The notes below the pieces were generated by a model. The model saw only the letters and a program-made list of their open reading frames with translations, had not been told where the DNA came from and made no database searches. The translations under genes were made by a program, and so were the position numbers. 64,000 bases of DNA from Coenobita brevimanus (Eukaryota > Arthropoda > Malacostraca > Decapoda > Coenobitidae): assembly GCA_032717465.1 (NCBI GenBank), contig CM064670.1, positions 17,050,109 through 17,114,108 of the forward strand, given 5' to 3'. Below, piece after piece: positions 1 through 10,811 of the stretch. Every line of letters begins with the position of its first letter. Position 1 is the stretch's first letter.

Positions 1-332
1 ATAGTATAAGTTCCTTCATCGTAACCTACCGGAAAAAAAAAAAAAAATCTATTAATTTCCTAATATGGTCATGCTGTGGTCGATGATAGTGATGATGTGC
101 GTTACGGTTGATTGTTATTTCATTTATAGAAGGAGTTTAAATCGATATTTAATTCTCGTAAATGATATACTGTAGATTTGATTGGAACAGTTGCACCTAT
201 GTTCGATTGTTTGGTATATGACCTTAATTTCTTTTTGTAATCAATGTTGTGTTCTTGCTTGGTTTCTTGAGGTACGTTCGCCTGTTCGGTTGTATCCGAG
301 GCTGAATAATTACTGGATAATTCCCTTGAAAC
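1..332 (-). other. Region downstream of the Ty3 integrase, no domain recognised
   Basis: This follows the integrase stop codon within the Ty3 element. It is A+T-rich, holds an A-run near 34-47 and has stops in every minus-strand frame. I see no envelope-like signal, no polypurine tract and no LTR start. It is probably 3' untranslated element sequence, or the remnant of an ORF. Confidence 0.4.
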
Positions 333-1581
333 TCATTTTAAATGGTCAATATGAACCTGTTTCTCTTCGCCACTCGAAAGTGACTTAATTAAAACTTTGT
401 TTGCTTTTATGTTAATTACTCTGTATGGGCCCTCAAATTTTGGGGATAATTTATTGTCTCTCGTATGAATGATACCGTAAACAATGTCTCCTAAGCTGAT
501 AGGTGATTCTCTTGCCTTCTTGTTAAATGCCTCCGTCATTTCTTCCTTGGACATCGTTAATTGTTTTTTGACTCTTTTGTGAATGTCCTGGAATTCACGT
601 AAACGGAGTTTAGAGTAATCATCGTAATTGTATATGGGCATGCTGTCACCTTCTAGGAGCTCATATGGTAATTTTTTATCTGTTCCATATATAATGAAAT
701 GTGGTGTGTCACCTATGGATTTATTTATAGATCCATTAATTGAGGCTTCTACTCTGGGAATCCAATCATCCCAGCTTGCATAATTTTCACTGAGAATGTG
801 TCGTAGCACATCTAATACTTTTTTATTTTGTCTCTCTACCAACCCATTCGATGCTGGGTGATAGGCTAAAACGTTAACCTTTTTGATGTTGTATTGTTTA
901 CATATTTCTTGTAAGATCTCAGAATTAAATTCTCCTCCATTATCACTTATTAGTACCTTTGGGGTAGTAAAGCGACATATTACATTATCTGGTATTGCCT
1001 TTGCTACTGTCTCTGCTGTCTTATCTTTAATTGGAGCTAAAATGACATAACGGGAAAATGATCCGTTGCTACGAATAAGTATAGGTTATTATTGTATGAT
1101 AATGGCATCTTGAGTAAATCAACAGCGACAACGTCCCATGGTTGATGTAGTACAGGGTAATTACCCATCGGTGCAGGTGTGATTGGGTATCCTTTGTGTT
1201 TCGCACATGATTCGCATTTGTCTATATGATTGTTTATATCTTTTCGTAATGAAGGCCAGTAATATAACAGCTGGGCTTGGCTGAATGTCTTATCCTTTCC
1301 AGGATGTCCTGCATGTGGGCTATCGTGTATCGTTCGTAATACTTGGGGTATCATGTCATTAGGTACTACCAACGGTTAGTATTTCTTTGGCGTTTTGGTT
1401 GTTTAGAGTTAATCTTGTATAATGTATTATTGACCATTGTGAATTGTTCGAGTGGGACATGCAGTTTGGGTAATTGTATGTCATCTCCACTTTCTAACTT
1501 GTATATAACTTTAGACCATATTGGGTCAAGTCTTTGTGCCTTTGCGATATCCTCGTGGTTTGGGATATTTCCTTTGAGATC
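333..1581 (-). pseudogene. Ty3 integrase, frameshifted
   Basis: Integrase inserts the element cDNA into the host chromosome. An N-terminal zinc-binding HHCC module is visible around 1210-1330 (HDSPHAGH followed by CESC). The catalytic triad is present: D in VAVDLLKMP near 1105, D in DNGGEF near 930 and E in LVERQNKK near 840. A GPY/F-type module (KFEGPYRVI) lies near 430-455, close to the C-terminus. An in-frame TAA at 1584-1582 separates it from RNase H. Frameshifts lie near 1380 and near 1040 (after ATDHF), so the protein is split over at least three frames. There is no chromodomain after the GPY/F module. The integrase is inactive as written, although every key residue survives. Confidence 0.88.
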
Positions 1582-2926
1582 TTACGCCGCGACCTGAATT
1601 GTGTTCGGGTTCCTAGATAATGCGTCAGCTACTATGTTCATTTTACCTTGTATATAATGAATTTGTACATTGTAGTTTTCAGCTGTACATTTCCATCTTG
1701 CTCTCCTCCCAGAAAGGAGTTTTTCTTTAAACATACCCACCAGTGGTTTATGGTCGATGAATAAGTGGATTTCGTAACCATATACCAAATCTCGAAACTT
1801 TTGTAATGCAAAAACCACTGCAAGTGCCTCTAAGCCTGTAGTGCAATAATGTTTCTCTGCACCTCTTGTTTGTCTGCTGGCAAATGCAATTGGTTGATTT
1901 TTTCCTCTTTTATCTTCCTGCATCAGTACAGCTCCTAATCCTTTAACTGATGCGTCTGTACAAGTAAGAAATGATTTTGTGTAATCTGGATATGCTAAAC
2001 AAGGTGCATTTGTTAGTTTAATTTGTAGATTGTTAAATGCCCTTTTTTGTTCTTCTTCCCATTGGAATACAGCATCTTTTTTGAGTAGTTGGAATAGAGG
2101 AAAGGCTATTTGAGAGAACTGTGGTACGAATGACCTATAGTACCCAGCCAGACCTAAAAATTGTCTAACTTCGTCAGTCGTAGTGGGTTCAGGAAAATCT
2201 CTCACTGCCTGTATTTTGTCATCAGTGGTGTGAATACCACCAGAACTTAATTTGTGGCCTAAGAAATTTATTTCCTTAAAGCAAAATTTGCATTTAGAAA
2301 GTTTAATTTTTAAACCAGCATCACTAAGCTTTTGTAAGAGTAAGTCTAATTTCCTGAGATGATCCTTAATATTCTTCGTTGCGATTATAATATCGTCAAG
2401 ATAAACAAATATTCCTTGTCCTAAAATTCCGGACAATACGTAATTCATAAGACGCTGGAATGTGCCTGGGGCTGTCCTCAGTCCCATTGGCATTCTTGTA
2501 TATTGATAATGGCCTCTGTTTGTTGAAAAGGCAGTGTATTTACGTGACTCCTTCGATACCGGAATCTGATAATAGCCGTTTAGGAGATCAATGGTCGAGA
2601 ATATATTATTCTCAGGACCGATATTCTGTAGAACGTCGCTTAGCAATGGCATGGGAAATCTGTCTGGGATTGTGTGATTATTTAGTTTACGGTAATCTAC
2701 TACCGCACGCATTTCTCCATTTCGTTTGGGCACGAAGAATAATGGGGCATTCCACGGGGAGACTGAAGGCTCAATAATTCCAAGTTTTAACATTTCAACA
2801 ACATACTGATTTGCAAGTGTATATTGGGAGTGTGGTATGCGGTAAGCTGGTACGAAAATTGGTGGTGTTTCTGGGTGCACATTAATCATGTGATTAATCA
2901 AGTTAGTACACCCTAATTGTTCTCAG
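1582..2926 (-). CDS. Ty3 reverse transcriptase and RNase H
   Basis: This open segment of about 447 codons copies element RNA into DNA and degrades the RNA strand. RT motifs are seen in order: FSTIDLLNGYYQI (motif A), the GLRTAPGTFQRLM region, and VYLDDIII (catalytic YLDD, near 2390-2410). RNase H follows with TCTDAS, LEALAVV, FIDHKPL and ADALSR, giving the D-E-D-D set. The frame is open from 2926, just after a TGA; the ATG at 2901 is not a natural start, because pol is normally made as part of a gag-pol fusion. It ends at an in-frame stop just before integrase, where an intact element would continue. This is the best preserved coding block of the element. Confidence 0.92.
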
Positions 2927-3141
2927 GGCAATGCTACGGTGTCCCTGTGTGTTTCCAGCAGGGTTAACAAATCATTTTCTTCATTCACCTGAGTGAATTA
3001 AATTCTCTTTTATTCTTTCTCTATCCGTAGATTTTATCTCACTTGTCACTCCAGCTATAACTATTTCCTTCACAGGGGCGGGACATTTTTCAATATTAAC
3101 TATGCAAGTTCCCTTTTTCAGCAACTTCCCCATTCATGTGA
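2927..3141 (-). pseudogene. Ty3 protease-RT linker, decayed
   Basis: This stretch joins the protease frame to the RT frame. In an intact Ty3 pol it would encode the linker leading to the conserved LINH approach to RT. Here it contains several stops and at least one frame change. It starts right after the protease stop at 3142. I infer its role from position only. Confidence 0.55.
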
Positions 3142-3987
3142 TTAATTATGAATATCTGAGTTTGCCCTTCGTCGTTCGTATGACATAATGCCTTTTCTAC
3201 TGACAATCCCTTTACATAATTCTTCTAAGACAAGAACAGTACTATTCCTTAATTCGCTCTTTAAGGTAACTTTCATGTAGGAATTAGGTGGTATAACTAA
3301 ATCATTAGTGAGATGGGGTGGAAAAATTGATAAATCAGCACTGTTATCTGGGTCACAAATTCTGGAGGATGGGGTTGGTGGTGGGAGTGGATCTATACAC
3401 TCATCTGTTTGTGTATGTTTGTTTAAGCCTTTAATATTACCAGTTCTTTTTGGCTCTCTTCTTCCAATCGGTGAGGGCTCTGAAGGTATTTCCTCTATGA
3501 ATTCATTGTCAAAGTCTATTCCATTCATTTGTGGGAGTATGGTTATGTTCTCAGCTCTCATGGATCTTAAGCCCAGTAACATATGAGCTTTAATTGCTAA
3601 GTTTTCAACCATATAGAAAAATGCAGAGAATGGTCTTGTAGTCTCTGTGAAACTGATATTTAATCTTATCATACCTTTCACTGTAATTTGTTGTCCATCT
3701 ACTGTGTATAAATCTAAATCAGCTTCATCCAAAAAAGTTACTTTCTTTTTATTTTTGAGAATTCTATTTAGTTCTTCATGTGTTATTAAGTTCACTGGAG
3801 AGCCTGTATCTAAAAATAAGGAAACGTTTTGATCCTCACATACAGCTGGTATCAAGATACACTCATTTCCCAACATGCCTCCTGTGTGAATTTTAGACTT
3901 GTTTTTCTTTACGTTTGTTCGTTTTTTGTCATGACTTGGTCTTCCCTCGATTTGAACATAGACACAATTTTTTCTACTGTTTTGCAA
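3142..3987 (-). CDS. Ty3 aspartic protease region
   Basis: This 281-codon open frame holds a retropepsin-type aspartic protease, which cleaves the gag-pol polyprotein. The active-site motif LFLDTGSPVNLI lies near residues 55-70 and a later HMLLGLRSM resembles the conserved hydrophobic-hydrophobic-G motif of the family. The C-terminal third is rich in Pro, Ser and Glu and looks like linker. The frame overlaps the end of gag by about 80 bases in a different register, consistent with production by ribosomal frameshifting. The ATG at 3987 is probably not used. Confidence 0.85.
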   Translation of the reverse strand: MQNSRKNCVYVQIEGRPSHDKKRTNVKKNKSKIHTGGMLGNECILIPAVCEDQNVSLFLDTGSPVNLITHEELNRILKNKKKVTFLDEADLDLYTVDGQQITVKGMIRLNISFTETTRPFSAFFYMVENLAIKAHMLLGLRSMRAENITILPQMNGIDFDNEFIEEIPSEPSPIGRREPKRTGNIKGLNKHTQTDECIDPLPPPTPSSRICDPDNSADLSIFPPHLTNDLVIPPNSYMKVTLKSELRNSTVLVLEELCKGIVSRKGIMSYERRRANSDIHN

Positions 3988-5424
3988 TCACTGGTCCAGT
4001 GCCCTTGGTATCTATGATGCCTACAGTAAGGACCAAATCCTTGTGTCTTTTGCTTGTCCTCTTTTGCTTTGATAAAGCATTCATACCTTGTGTGTCCTGG
4101 TTTAGCACAATAATGACATAGAATGGACCTATCCCTTGACTGTGACCTACGATGTGATTTCCCATAAGTAGTGTTGTTTATGGCGCGAGACCTGCTTGGG
4201 CTGCGCGAAAACTTATGAAACTGCCTGTAGCCTGGCGTCAGTGATCGAGGCCTCGTCATGTTTGGTTGTTTGGTCTGCCTGCTTTCGGGTCGCGATCGAT
4301 TTTGTTCTCTGTTTGGGGTCGGTGTAGATATTTTCACAGCTGATACTGTCTCAGGTATCGTCATTCTACCAGAATGTGCATGTGTGTCGACCATACCTGC
4401 TTTACTGCACTGCATCTCTACCTCGTTCATTAAGTCTAGCAAGCACATTCCTGGGGTGTACGCGATCGTCTTGGCGATCTCAAGGGTCCTATCAGGTAAT
4501 TTACACAAGGCAGCTACATAACCAATGATGTCCACGACGAGGTCTGGGGACATCTTTCCATCATCTGTTATCCAATTTGAGTTTTCCAAAGTAACTAACA
4601 ATGTTCTTTTGATTGTGGAGACATCAGCAGTTATTTCACTGAGCACATGGTTTGTAGTGTGCTCCCTTACAAAATCTACAATTTTATGTAATTCTGGAAT
4701 TATACCTGGCAAGAAGTTCATACCTCCAGAAAATTTCTTCAAAAATTCAGTTTTAAATTCATCATATGTCCTAGCCCTATGGAGCTTGTCTGAGCGAAGT
4801 AAATTGCTTGCTGGACATCTTTCCTGGCTTATGCAAGATGAAAAAAATAGCAATTTTCTCTTGTTCATCTAGTATGTGGCGCTTGATGAACATTTGTTCG
4901 CACTGACTGACTAATGAAATGACATCAATGCGATCTTTGTCTATGCCAGAGAATTTTTGGGCAGTTTTATCCTCGTGATACACAAACACTTGAGGTGTGG
5001 TTGTTAGATCAGCGGTATTTGTTTCTTGATTCATTTTCACTGTTTGCTCTGTTAATTCAACTTGGACGTGTTTATCATTGTGTGAGGGAATGGTGGAATA
5101 TGTACGACCGGACCGGTGAACCCTGTTAAGTATATTGGCATACGTGTGCAAGTCAGCGACAAAGTCTGCACTTGCTACGTCAGAGGGGGTTTCCCACTCA
5201 TCATCTGAAACTGCCATATTTGTTTCTTGGTCTTTAGTTTGTGGTGAGGTTTGTACAAGGGGTGGGTTGCCTTGGTGCTCTCTTAATTGTGAGTCTGTTG
5301 TTGTGGCAAATTGTGTGTCATCTGGTGTGTTGCCTTGGTGCTCTCTTAATTGTGAGTCTGTTGTTGTGGCAAATTGTGTGACATCTGGTATTAACTTGGG
5401 TGGTGGCGAAAATATTCCTGTCAT
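3909..5424 (-). pseudogene. Ty3 gag with two zinc knuckles, one frameshift
   Basis: Gag forms the particle and binds element RNA. The frame opens with ATG at 5424. The N-terminal part is polar and carries an in-frame 21-residue tandem duplication (63-bp units at 5266-5328 and 5329-5391). A frameshift near 4795 moves the reading to a second frame that runs to 3909. That second part holds a capsid-like helical region, an Arg/Ser-rich stretch, and two zinc knuckles: CHYCAKPGHTRYEC (classic CCHC) and CRHHRYQGHWTSDC, in which the second Cys is His. Gag overlaps the protease frame at its 3' end. Confidence 0.82.
5266..5391 (-). repeat. 63-bp in-frame tandem duplication in gag
   Basis: Two near-identical 63-bp units (5266-5328, 5329-5391) encode the repeated peptide core QFATTTDSQLREHQGN. 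The unit is exactly 21 codons, so the frame is kept. Confidence 0.9.
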
Positions 5425-5596
5425 TAAGATATGGTGCTATGAAATACGCCTCTTGTTTATTTATGTCCTCGTGTGTGAGAGACTGTTAACATTATCAAGA
5501 CAAATAAAAATAGTCCCATACTATTCTTTATCTCTCCTTTGTCATTCCATGACAAATGGGAACCAAGATTATCAACGTACAAACAACTCAAGTATC
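5425..5596 (-). other. Ty3 5' leader containing left arm of an inverted duplication
   Basis: This leader lies between the primer-binding site and the gag ATG. Bases 5468-5595 are the left arm of a 128-bp inverted repeat whose partner (5694-5821) lies inside the LTR. Confidence 0.75.
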
Positions 5597-5821
5597 CCAC
5601 CGCTGCCACCAAATGTCATAAAAAGACTTTGTAGTTACTTGTGGAGAAGTTATATTTATATATATATATTAGACATGTAGACGAGCGGTTGTTATACTTG
5701 AGTTGTTTGTACGTTGATAATCTTGGTGTCCATTTGTCATGCAATGACAAAGGAGAGATAAAGAATAGTATGGGACTATTTTTATTTGTCTTGATAATGT
5801 TAACAGTCTCTCACACACGAG
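5468..5821. repeat. 128-bp inverted duplication spanning the LTR/PBS junction
   Basis: 5468-5595 and 5694-5821 are reverse complements with about 3 mismatches in 128 bases. The 98-base loop contains the PBS and the LTR 3' end. The RNA from this region could form a long hairpin. Confidence 0.95.
5597..5613 (-). promoter_or_regulatory. Primer-binding site (PBS) of the Ty3 element
   Basis: On the minus strand the sequence directly after the LTR end TATGACA is TTTGGTGGCAGCGGTGGG. The TGG start right next to the LTR, followed by a GC-rich 18-mer, is the usual layout of a tRNA primer-binding site. I cannot name the priming tRNA from sequence alone. Confidence 0.7.
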
Positions 5822-5859
5822 AGAAGTTAAGTAGAGTCCCGCTAGCTACCTCCTGTCTT

Positions 5860-5903
<44 letters not shown>

Positions 5904-6273
5904 TCAAGTTGCTAAGCCTTCCTCCCTACACCCTGCCGATTCTATGGCCTCTCTTCTTCTGAGCTCCCTTTCCTAAATTCTGGTGAAACAGGAGTCGTGT
6001 CACGTGCGTTCCCTGTGGTTGGAAAGTTCTAGAAGCCTGTGTGTGAGTATGTGTGTATGTGTGTGTATGGTCAAGAAGGCTTTGTTTTCCTGCTGTATCG
6101 CTGACAAACTAACTGCATCATCTCCTGACTGGCTACTTCATAATCTGTCATCAGTTTTTCCTCAGTGTAACTTGCAAGATCATTTCCCATTCCCAGGCTC
6201 GCATAGAGCTGTCTATCTGTCTATTTATCTATCTATCTAGTATGATTTGTAAATATAATATGGACTCATAACA
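5614..6273 (-). repeat. 5' LTR of the Ty3 element
   Basis: The LTR begins TGTTATGAGTCC (6273 downwards) and ends TATGACA (5614), so it is a TG...CA repeat of about 660 bp. A diverged copy of the same LTR family is at 21266-21812, sharing the start, the middle (region around 5990-6215) and the last 40 bases (ACTACAAAGTC then TATGACA). Inside are a (CT)n tract near 5862-5897, a (TATC)n tract near 6216-6238, a short (TA)n, and the right arm of the 128-bp inverted duplication. Confidence 0.85.
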
Positions 6274-6500
6274 AGGATACTTATTGACAGAGTTAGGGAA
6301 ATACCATCGGAATTAGTTGGAGGGGAACAGTGATGTTTCAGGAAGGGAAGAGGTTGTGTTACTCAGATATTCATCTTAAAGTGTTTAGTGGAAAAATTTC
6401 TAGAGAAAGGAAAGAAGTTGTATGCTGCCTTCACGGATTTGGAGAAAGAATATGACAGAGTGGATAGATAAGGAATGTGGAAAATATTAAAAATATATAT
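6274..6500 (+). pseudogene. E LINE reverse transcriptase, left piece
   Basis: Plus-strand translation gives RT fingers/palm sequence (ILIDRVREI, then KGRGCV, KLYAAF and DLEKEYDRVDR) matching the E copy at 13011-13331. It contains internal stops and a frameshift. It begins exactly where the Ty3 LTR ends and stops at the J1 A-tail near 6504. The same protein reading resumes at 8861 on the far side of J1, so this is one half of a split copy. Confidence 0.85.
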
Positions 6501-6503
6501 ATA

Positions 6504-8860
6504 TTTTTTTTTATGCGAGGAAGAAGGAACCAAAGGCCATGAGCCCGCAGTAACAGTTCCCTCCAAGAGAAAAACAAAATACAATAGAGAGCCAAATTCA
6601 AGATCCGATCATTTTGAGATGCCTGGACACACTGTGTTTGAAAGACTGGAGATCATAGGCAGCAGGAAATACAGACAGAGGGAGACAGTTCCAGAGTTGA
6701 CCTGTTGCATAAATGAAAGACTGGGAGTAACGGTTAACTCTTGCATTAGAGAGCTGGACAGAAAAAGGATGAGAGTTTGCTGCCAGACGGGTGCTACACG
6801 CCCGTCGTAGAGGTGGAGGAATGCAAGCAGACAGTTCAGAGGAGCAGTGACCATTAAAGTAGCGATAGAAAAGAGATAAAGATGCAACAGTGCGGCGAAG
6901 AGACAGAGGTTGAAGGGAGTCAGTAAGAGGAGGAGAGTTAATGAGACGAAAAGCCTTTGACTCCACCCTATTAAGAAGAGCTGTATGAGGGGAGCCTCCC
7001 CATACATGAGAGTTGTACTCCACACAGGGGCGGATAAAACCCCTGTATAGAGTCAACAATTGTGCAGGGGTAAAGAAAGAGCGGAGTCGGCTTAGCACAC
7101 CCAATCTCTTGGAAGCAGATTTTACAAGAGATGTAATATGATCTTTCCAAGATAAGTCCCGAGTAAATGAAACCCCAAGCATGTTCAAGGATGATGCAGG
7201 ATTAAGCTGAATATTATTAAACATTAGTGGGTATACCTGTGGAAGATTTTGTCGGGTTGAAAGGTGCAAGAACTGAGTCTTAGCTGCATTAAAGACAACC
7301 ATATTATTTTTATCCCAGTCAGAGATACGAGCCAAGTCAGACATTAGGTGTGCCATAGCCTCATCCCTTGTTTGTTGAAGTAACTGTTGAGATGGGCGTT
7401 GCGGGAACCGAATGGAAAGGTGAAGGGTGGAGTCATCAGCATATGAGTGGATAGGGTTAGATGTACAGCTTAGAAGATCATTGATGAATAAAAGGAAGAG
7501 AGTTGGTGATAGGACAGAGCCCTGAGGAACACCATTGTTGATAGATCTAGGAGAAGAACGATGGCCGTCTACAACAGCAGCTATAGAACGACCAGAAAGG
7601 AAGCTAGCGATGAAGGCACAGATAGAAGGATAGAAACCGTAGGAGGGCAGTTTGGAAATTAAAGATTTATGCCAGACTCGATCGAAAGCCTTTGAGATGT
7701 CAAGTGCAATGGCAAAGCTTTCGCCAAAGTCCCGAAAGGAGGATGACCAGGAGTCTGAAAGGTAGGTGAGAAGATCGCCAGTGGAGCGTCCCTGACGGAA
7801 CCCATACTGACGATCAGAAAGAAGGTTGTGATAGGAAAGATGCCTTAAAATTTTTCTGTTAAGAATTGACTCGAAAACTTTTGAAATACAGGACGTTAAA
7901 GCAATTGGACGATAGTTGGAGGGTTGGGAGTGGTCACCCTTCTTTGGGACTGGCTGAATGAGAGCAAACTTCCAGCAAGAAGGAAAGGTACAAGTTGACA
8001 GACAAAGACGAAAGAGTTTGCCTAGGCAGGGTGTAAGCACAGAAGCGCAGTTCTTGAGAACAACAGGAGGGACCCCATCAGGCCCATATGTCTTGTTAGT
8101 ACTGAGGCCAGTGATGGCAGAAAATACATCAACTGAAGAAATTTTAATGTCAGCCATGAGGAAGTCAGAGGGGGGAAGTGATGGAGGAACAGCACCGGAA
8201 TCGTCTAAGGTAGAACTGGAGGAGAAAGTCTGTGCGAAGAGATCTGCTTTATCAGTAGAAGAAATAGCTACAGAACCATCAGAGTAGAAAAGAGGAGGGA
8301 AGGATGATGAGGTAAAGTTGTTAGAAAGATATTTGGCAAGATGCCAGAAGGAGCTGGAAGAATTCGAGTTGGAGAGTTGAGAGCATTTAGTATGGATGAA
8401 ATTATTTTTAGTAGAGCGAAGAACAGACTTAGCACGATTCCGGGCAGAAACGTAAGGATGATGTGATTCAGGGGTGGGTTGGCTCCGGTACCTTTTGTAG
8501 GCCCTCTCCTTGTTGCGGACAGCATTAAAACAAGCGTGATTAAACCAAGGCTTTCTTGCGTTAGTCAAAGGATATGAGAAAGGAATGTATGCTTCCATGC
8601 CCGAGAGAATAACCTCCGTAATGCGCAAGGCACACTCAGATGGCTCACGGCCATGGAAGCAATAATCATTCCAGGGAAAATCAAAGAAGTACTGCCTGAG
8701 GGCCTCCCAGTCTGCGGCTCCAAAATGCCACAGACGACGTTTCCCTGGAGGGTCCACAGGCCGTACCGGAGTGATAGGACAGTTTAAGGTAATAAGGTTG
8801 TGATCGGAGGAGCCCAACGGAGAGAAAAGATTAACAGAGTAAGCAGAAGGATTAGTTGTG
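6504..8860 (-). mobile_element. J1 jockey-like LINE, copy 1 (5' truncated)
   Basis: The left end is a T-run (the minus-strand poly-A tail) followed by the J1 3' untranslated region, which recurs at 27991, 34832, 50222 and 57545. The right end at 8860 falls inside the endonuclease coding region, so the copy is 5' truncated, which is typical of target-primed reverse transcription. It sits inside the E copy. Confidence 0.92.
6598..8860 (-). CDS. J1 ORF2 product: partial endonuclease plus reverse transcriptase, open
   Basis: This uninterrupted frame of about 750 codons is the best preserved LINE reading frame in the window. It starts within the last part of the AP-like endonuclease ([12 protein letters not shown]) and runs through a full RT. 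The motifs are [43 protein letters not shown] (motif A), GVPQGSVLSPTLF (motif B), SYADDSTLHLS (catalytic YADD), and the jockey-type C-terminal region ending HLKMIGS. There is no RNase H domain. The open frame runs on to an ATG at 8970, but those residues come from antisense E sequence and are not part of the LINE protein. Confidence 0.92.
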
Positions 8861-9900
8861 TGGTGTAAATGGAAAGCTGTTGAATGCCGTGAGGAGTATG
8901 TATGAGGGTGAGAGGACTGCAGTGCTTGTGGATGGTGAGCTGAGTGAATTTTTATATCTGAATGTTGCATTGAAACAGGAATATGTCATGTCTCCATAGA
9001 TATTCAGATTGAATATGGATGGATTTATAAAAGAGATACAAATTAGGACAGAGGATGTTGAAGCGCCCCTAATGAGAGAGGGCGGCGTTTGGAAACATCC
9101 TGTTCTTTTGTTTGCAAATGATACTGTATTGTTAAGTGAAGACGAAGGGGAATGAGTCTGGGAGAGTGTGTAAGAAATGGAATCTAATGGTGAATATAGG
9201 GAAGAATAAAATTTTGATCTTCGAGAGATATGGGGTCACTGAATGCACAGTAAGGCTGCGTAGTGAGGACGTGGAAAATGTGAGTCCATTTAAGTACTTG
9301 GGTAGAGGGATGAGTAAGGATAGAAGTTTGATGAAGGAAGTGCTTGAAAGGGTACAATAGGGAAGAAAGGTTGCCGGTTCATTGAAAGCAATGATAAGAA
9401 ATAGGGAAGTGAGCATGGAAGTAAAAAGGTCGCTGCATGATAGTATTGTGATTTCTACTCAAATGTATGGAAGCAAAGCATGGACCTTGTTGGAAAGACA
9501 CAAGTCAAGATTGAGAGCAGTGGAAATGAGCTATTTGAGAGGAACATGTGAAGTTACATGGAGAGACAGACTGACAAATGAGGAAGTGAAAGTACGTTGT
9601 GGTGTGGATGTGGATGTGGTAGAAAGCATTTGGAGAAATACATTGAGCTGGTCTGGCCGTGTGGAGAGGATGAAGAGCGAAAGACTAACTAGGAGAGTGA
9701 ATGTGAGTGAGGTGGATGGGGATAGAGGGAGGGGGAGACCGAGGCTGAGATGGAGGGATGGAGTAGAGGTGTATGAGAGAGGAAGATATAACTGGGGGTT
9801 GGGCAGCTAAATGGCAAGGGACAGGGTGACATGGAGGCGATTTGTTTGTTGCCATCCCTTACGGGATTAAGGCGTTTGGTTATGGTCAGGTAGACAGATA
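8861..9900 (+). pseudogene. E LINE, right piece: RT palm and C-terminal region
   Basis: Reading resumes at the residue pair where the left piece stopped (GVNGKLLNAVRSMYEG). It continues through an RT motif-C equivalent reading LLFANDTVLLS (FADD mutated to FAND) and then the family's C-terminal region with VEMSYLRGTCEVTWRDRL, a GRGRPRLRWRDGVE stretch and DRVTWRRFVCCHPLRD. Several stops interrupt it. The 3' end carries the E tail (GGGATTAAGGCGT...) and then AGACAGATAG, a microsatellite-like terminus. Confidence 0.85.
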
Positions 9901-10400
9901 GTATAGCGTAGTTTCCCTCAATATCAAGTGAGTTAGTGAGGTGCACCAGACTTAGCTGAAACATGATTTTTTTTTTTTTTTAACAATTTGATGTCTGGCA
10001 CATCCAGATTTGGACACCAGGACCATGACTGTGTCCCATGAGCACACTGTGGCTCAGTGACTGACAGTTATCCACCTGTAATCACTTAGAGCGGGTGTTC
10101 ATGGCTGCTAGGCTCTGGTAACTTCGACATAAAACTCCTTACATCATCGATATTGTCGCCGAAATGAAAATACTGTTGGTGAAAAGTATATGCAAGTATT
10201 CAGGTTCGTAGCCAGGGGCAGGGGTGGCGCGCCAACCCTGCCCCACTCCTCCCTTTGAACGCCCGAGCACCACCTGACTGAAGTTATCAGTTTTAAATCA
10301 TTTCTTTCAATTGTTTGGAGACCTTCTTTTCTCCAGTTTGGGAGTATTGTGAATAATTAAGCTTAATACACTTAAATTTATTGTAATGTTTGGCAACATA
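9901..10400. other. Unassigned stretch with T-run
   Basis: This holds a T-run at about 9967-9982, possibly the A-tail of a minus-strand SINE-like repeat, then a short GC-rich part near 10205-10270. I see no coding or RNA signal. Confidence 0.4.
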
Positions 10401-10795
10401 ATGTCTATCTATCTATCTTTTGCCAGACGCCATAATCCTGTAAGGGGTGGCCATTTGACTTTGAGTTATCGGTTTTACGGGGAGGGGCACTAACCCTCCA
10501 CCAACCCACTTGTTGACACGTAGGGAGCACATATGGGTTGGTTATATGGTTACCACCCAGCATTGTAAATGATTTCTTGGCTTACAGGAAACCATTTGGC
10601 TTGTCACTCCATGTAAAGCCACCTGTAATGGAAAGAAGAGCAATAAGAAGCGACAGGAAGGATGGGAGATACAGGAAGAGAGGAGGGCAGGCACAGAAAA
10701 AGAATGATAAAGGCTAAGGAAGAAGTAGGCAGCACTACATCAAGTGAGTGGATGATGGTCGCCACCATCTACCAACAAACATAATGTACAAATTG
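10401..10795 (-). repeat. S1-type body with E-like tail, followed by a K-like module
   Basis: 10401-10419 is a (TATC)n run. 10421-10453 matches the shared LINE E/SINE tail on the minus strand, and 10453-10530 matches the S1 body also seen at 19135-19290 and 45953-46060. From about 10535 a K module begins (GGTTATATGGTTACCACC), as at 15297 and 16327, but more diverged. An A-run follows at 10796-10811. Confidence 0.75.
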
Positions 10796-10811
10796 AAAAA
10801 AAAAAAAAAAA

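Larger units (their letters stand above)
1..6273 (-). mobile_element. Ty3/gypsy-type LTR retrotransposon (3' end outside window)
   Basis: Reading leftwards on the minus strand the order is 5' LTR (6273 to 5614), primer-binding site, gag, protease, RT-RNase H, integrase. This order, with integrase last, is the Ty3/gypsy arrangement. The gag-pol frames are broken by a few frameshifts and stops but all catalytic domains are recognisable, so the copy is fairly young but probably not autonomous. The start of the 5' LTR, TGTTATGAGTCC on the minus strand, does not recur in bases 1-332, so the 3' LTR is beyond the left edge. The right boundary at 6273/6274 abuts E LINE coding sequence directly, which suggests the element integrated into an E copy. 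Confidence 0.9.

Noticed and set aside
8863..8970. The first 37 codons of the minus-strand frame starting at 8970
   Set aside because: They are antisense of the E LINE and not part of the J1 protein; the J1 homology starts at 8860.
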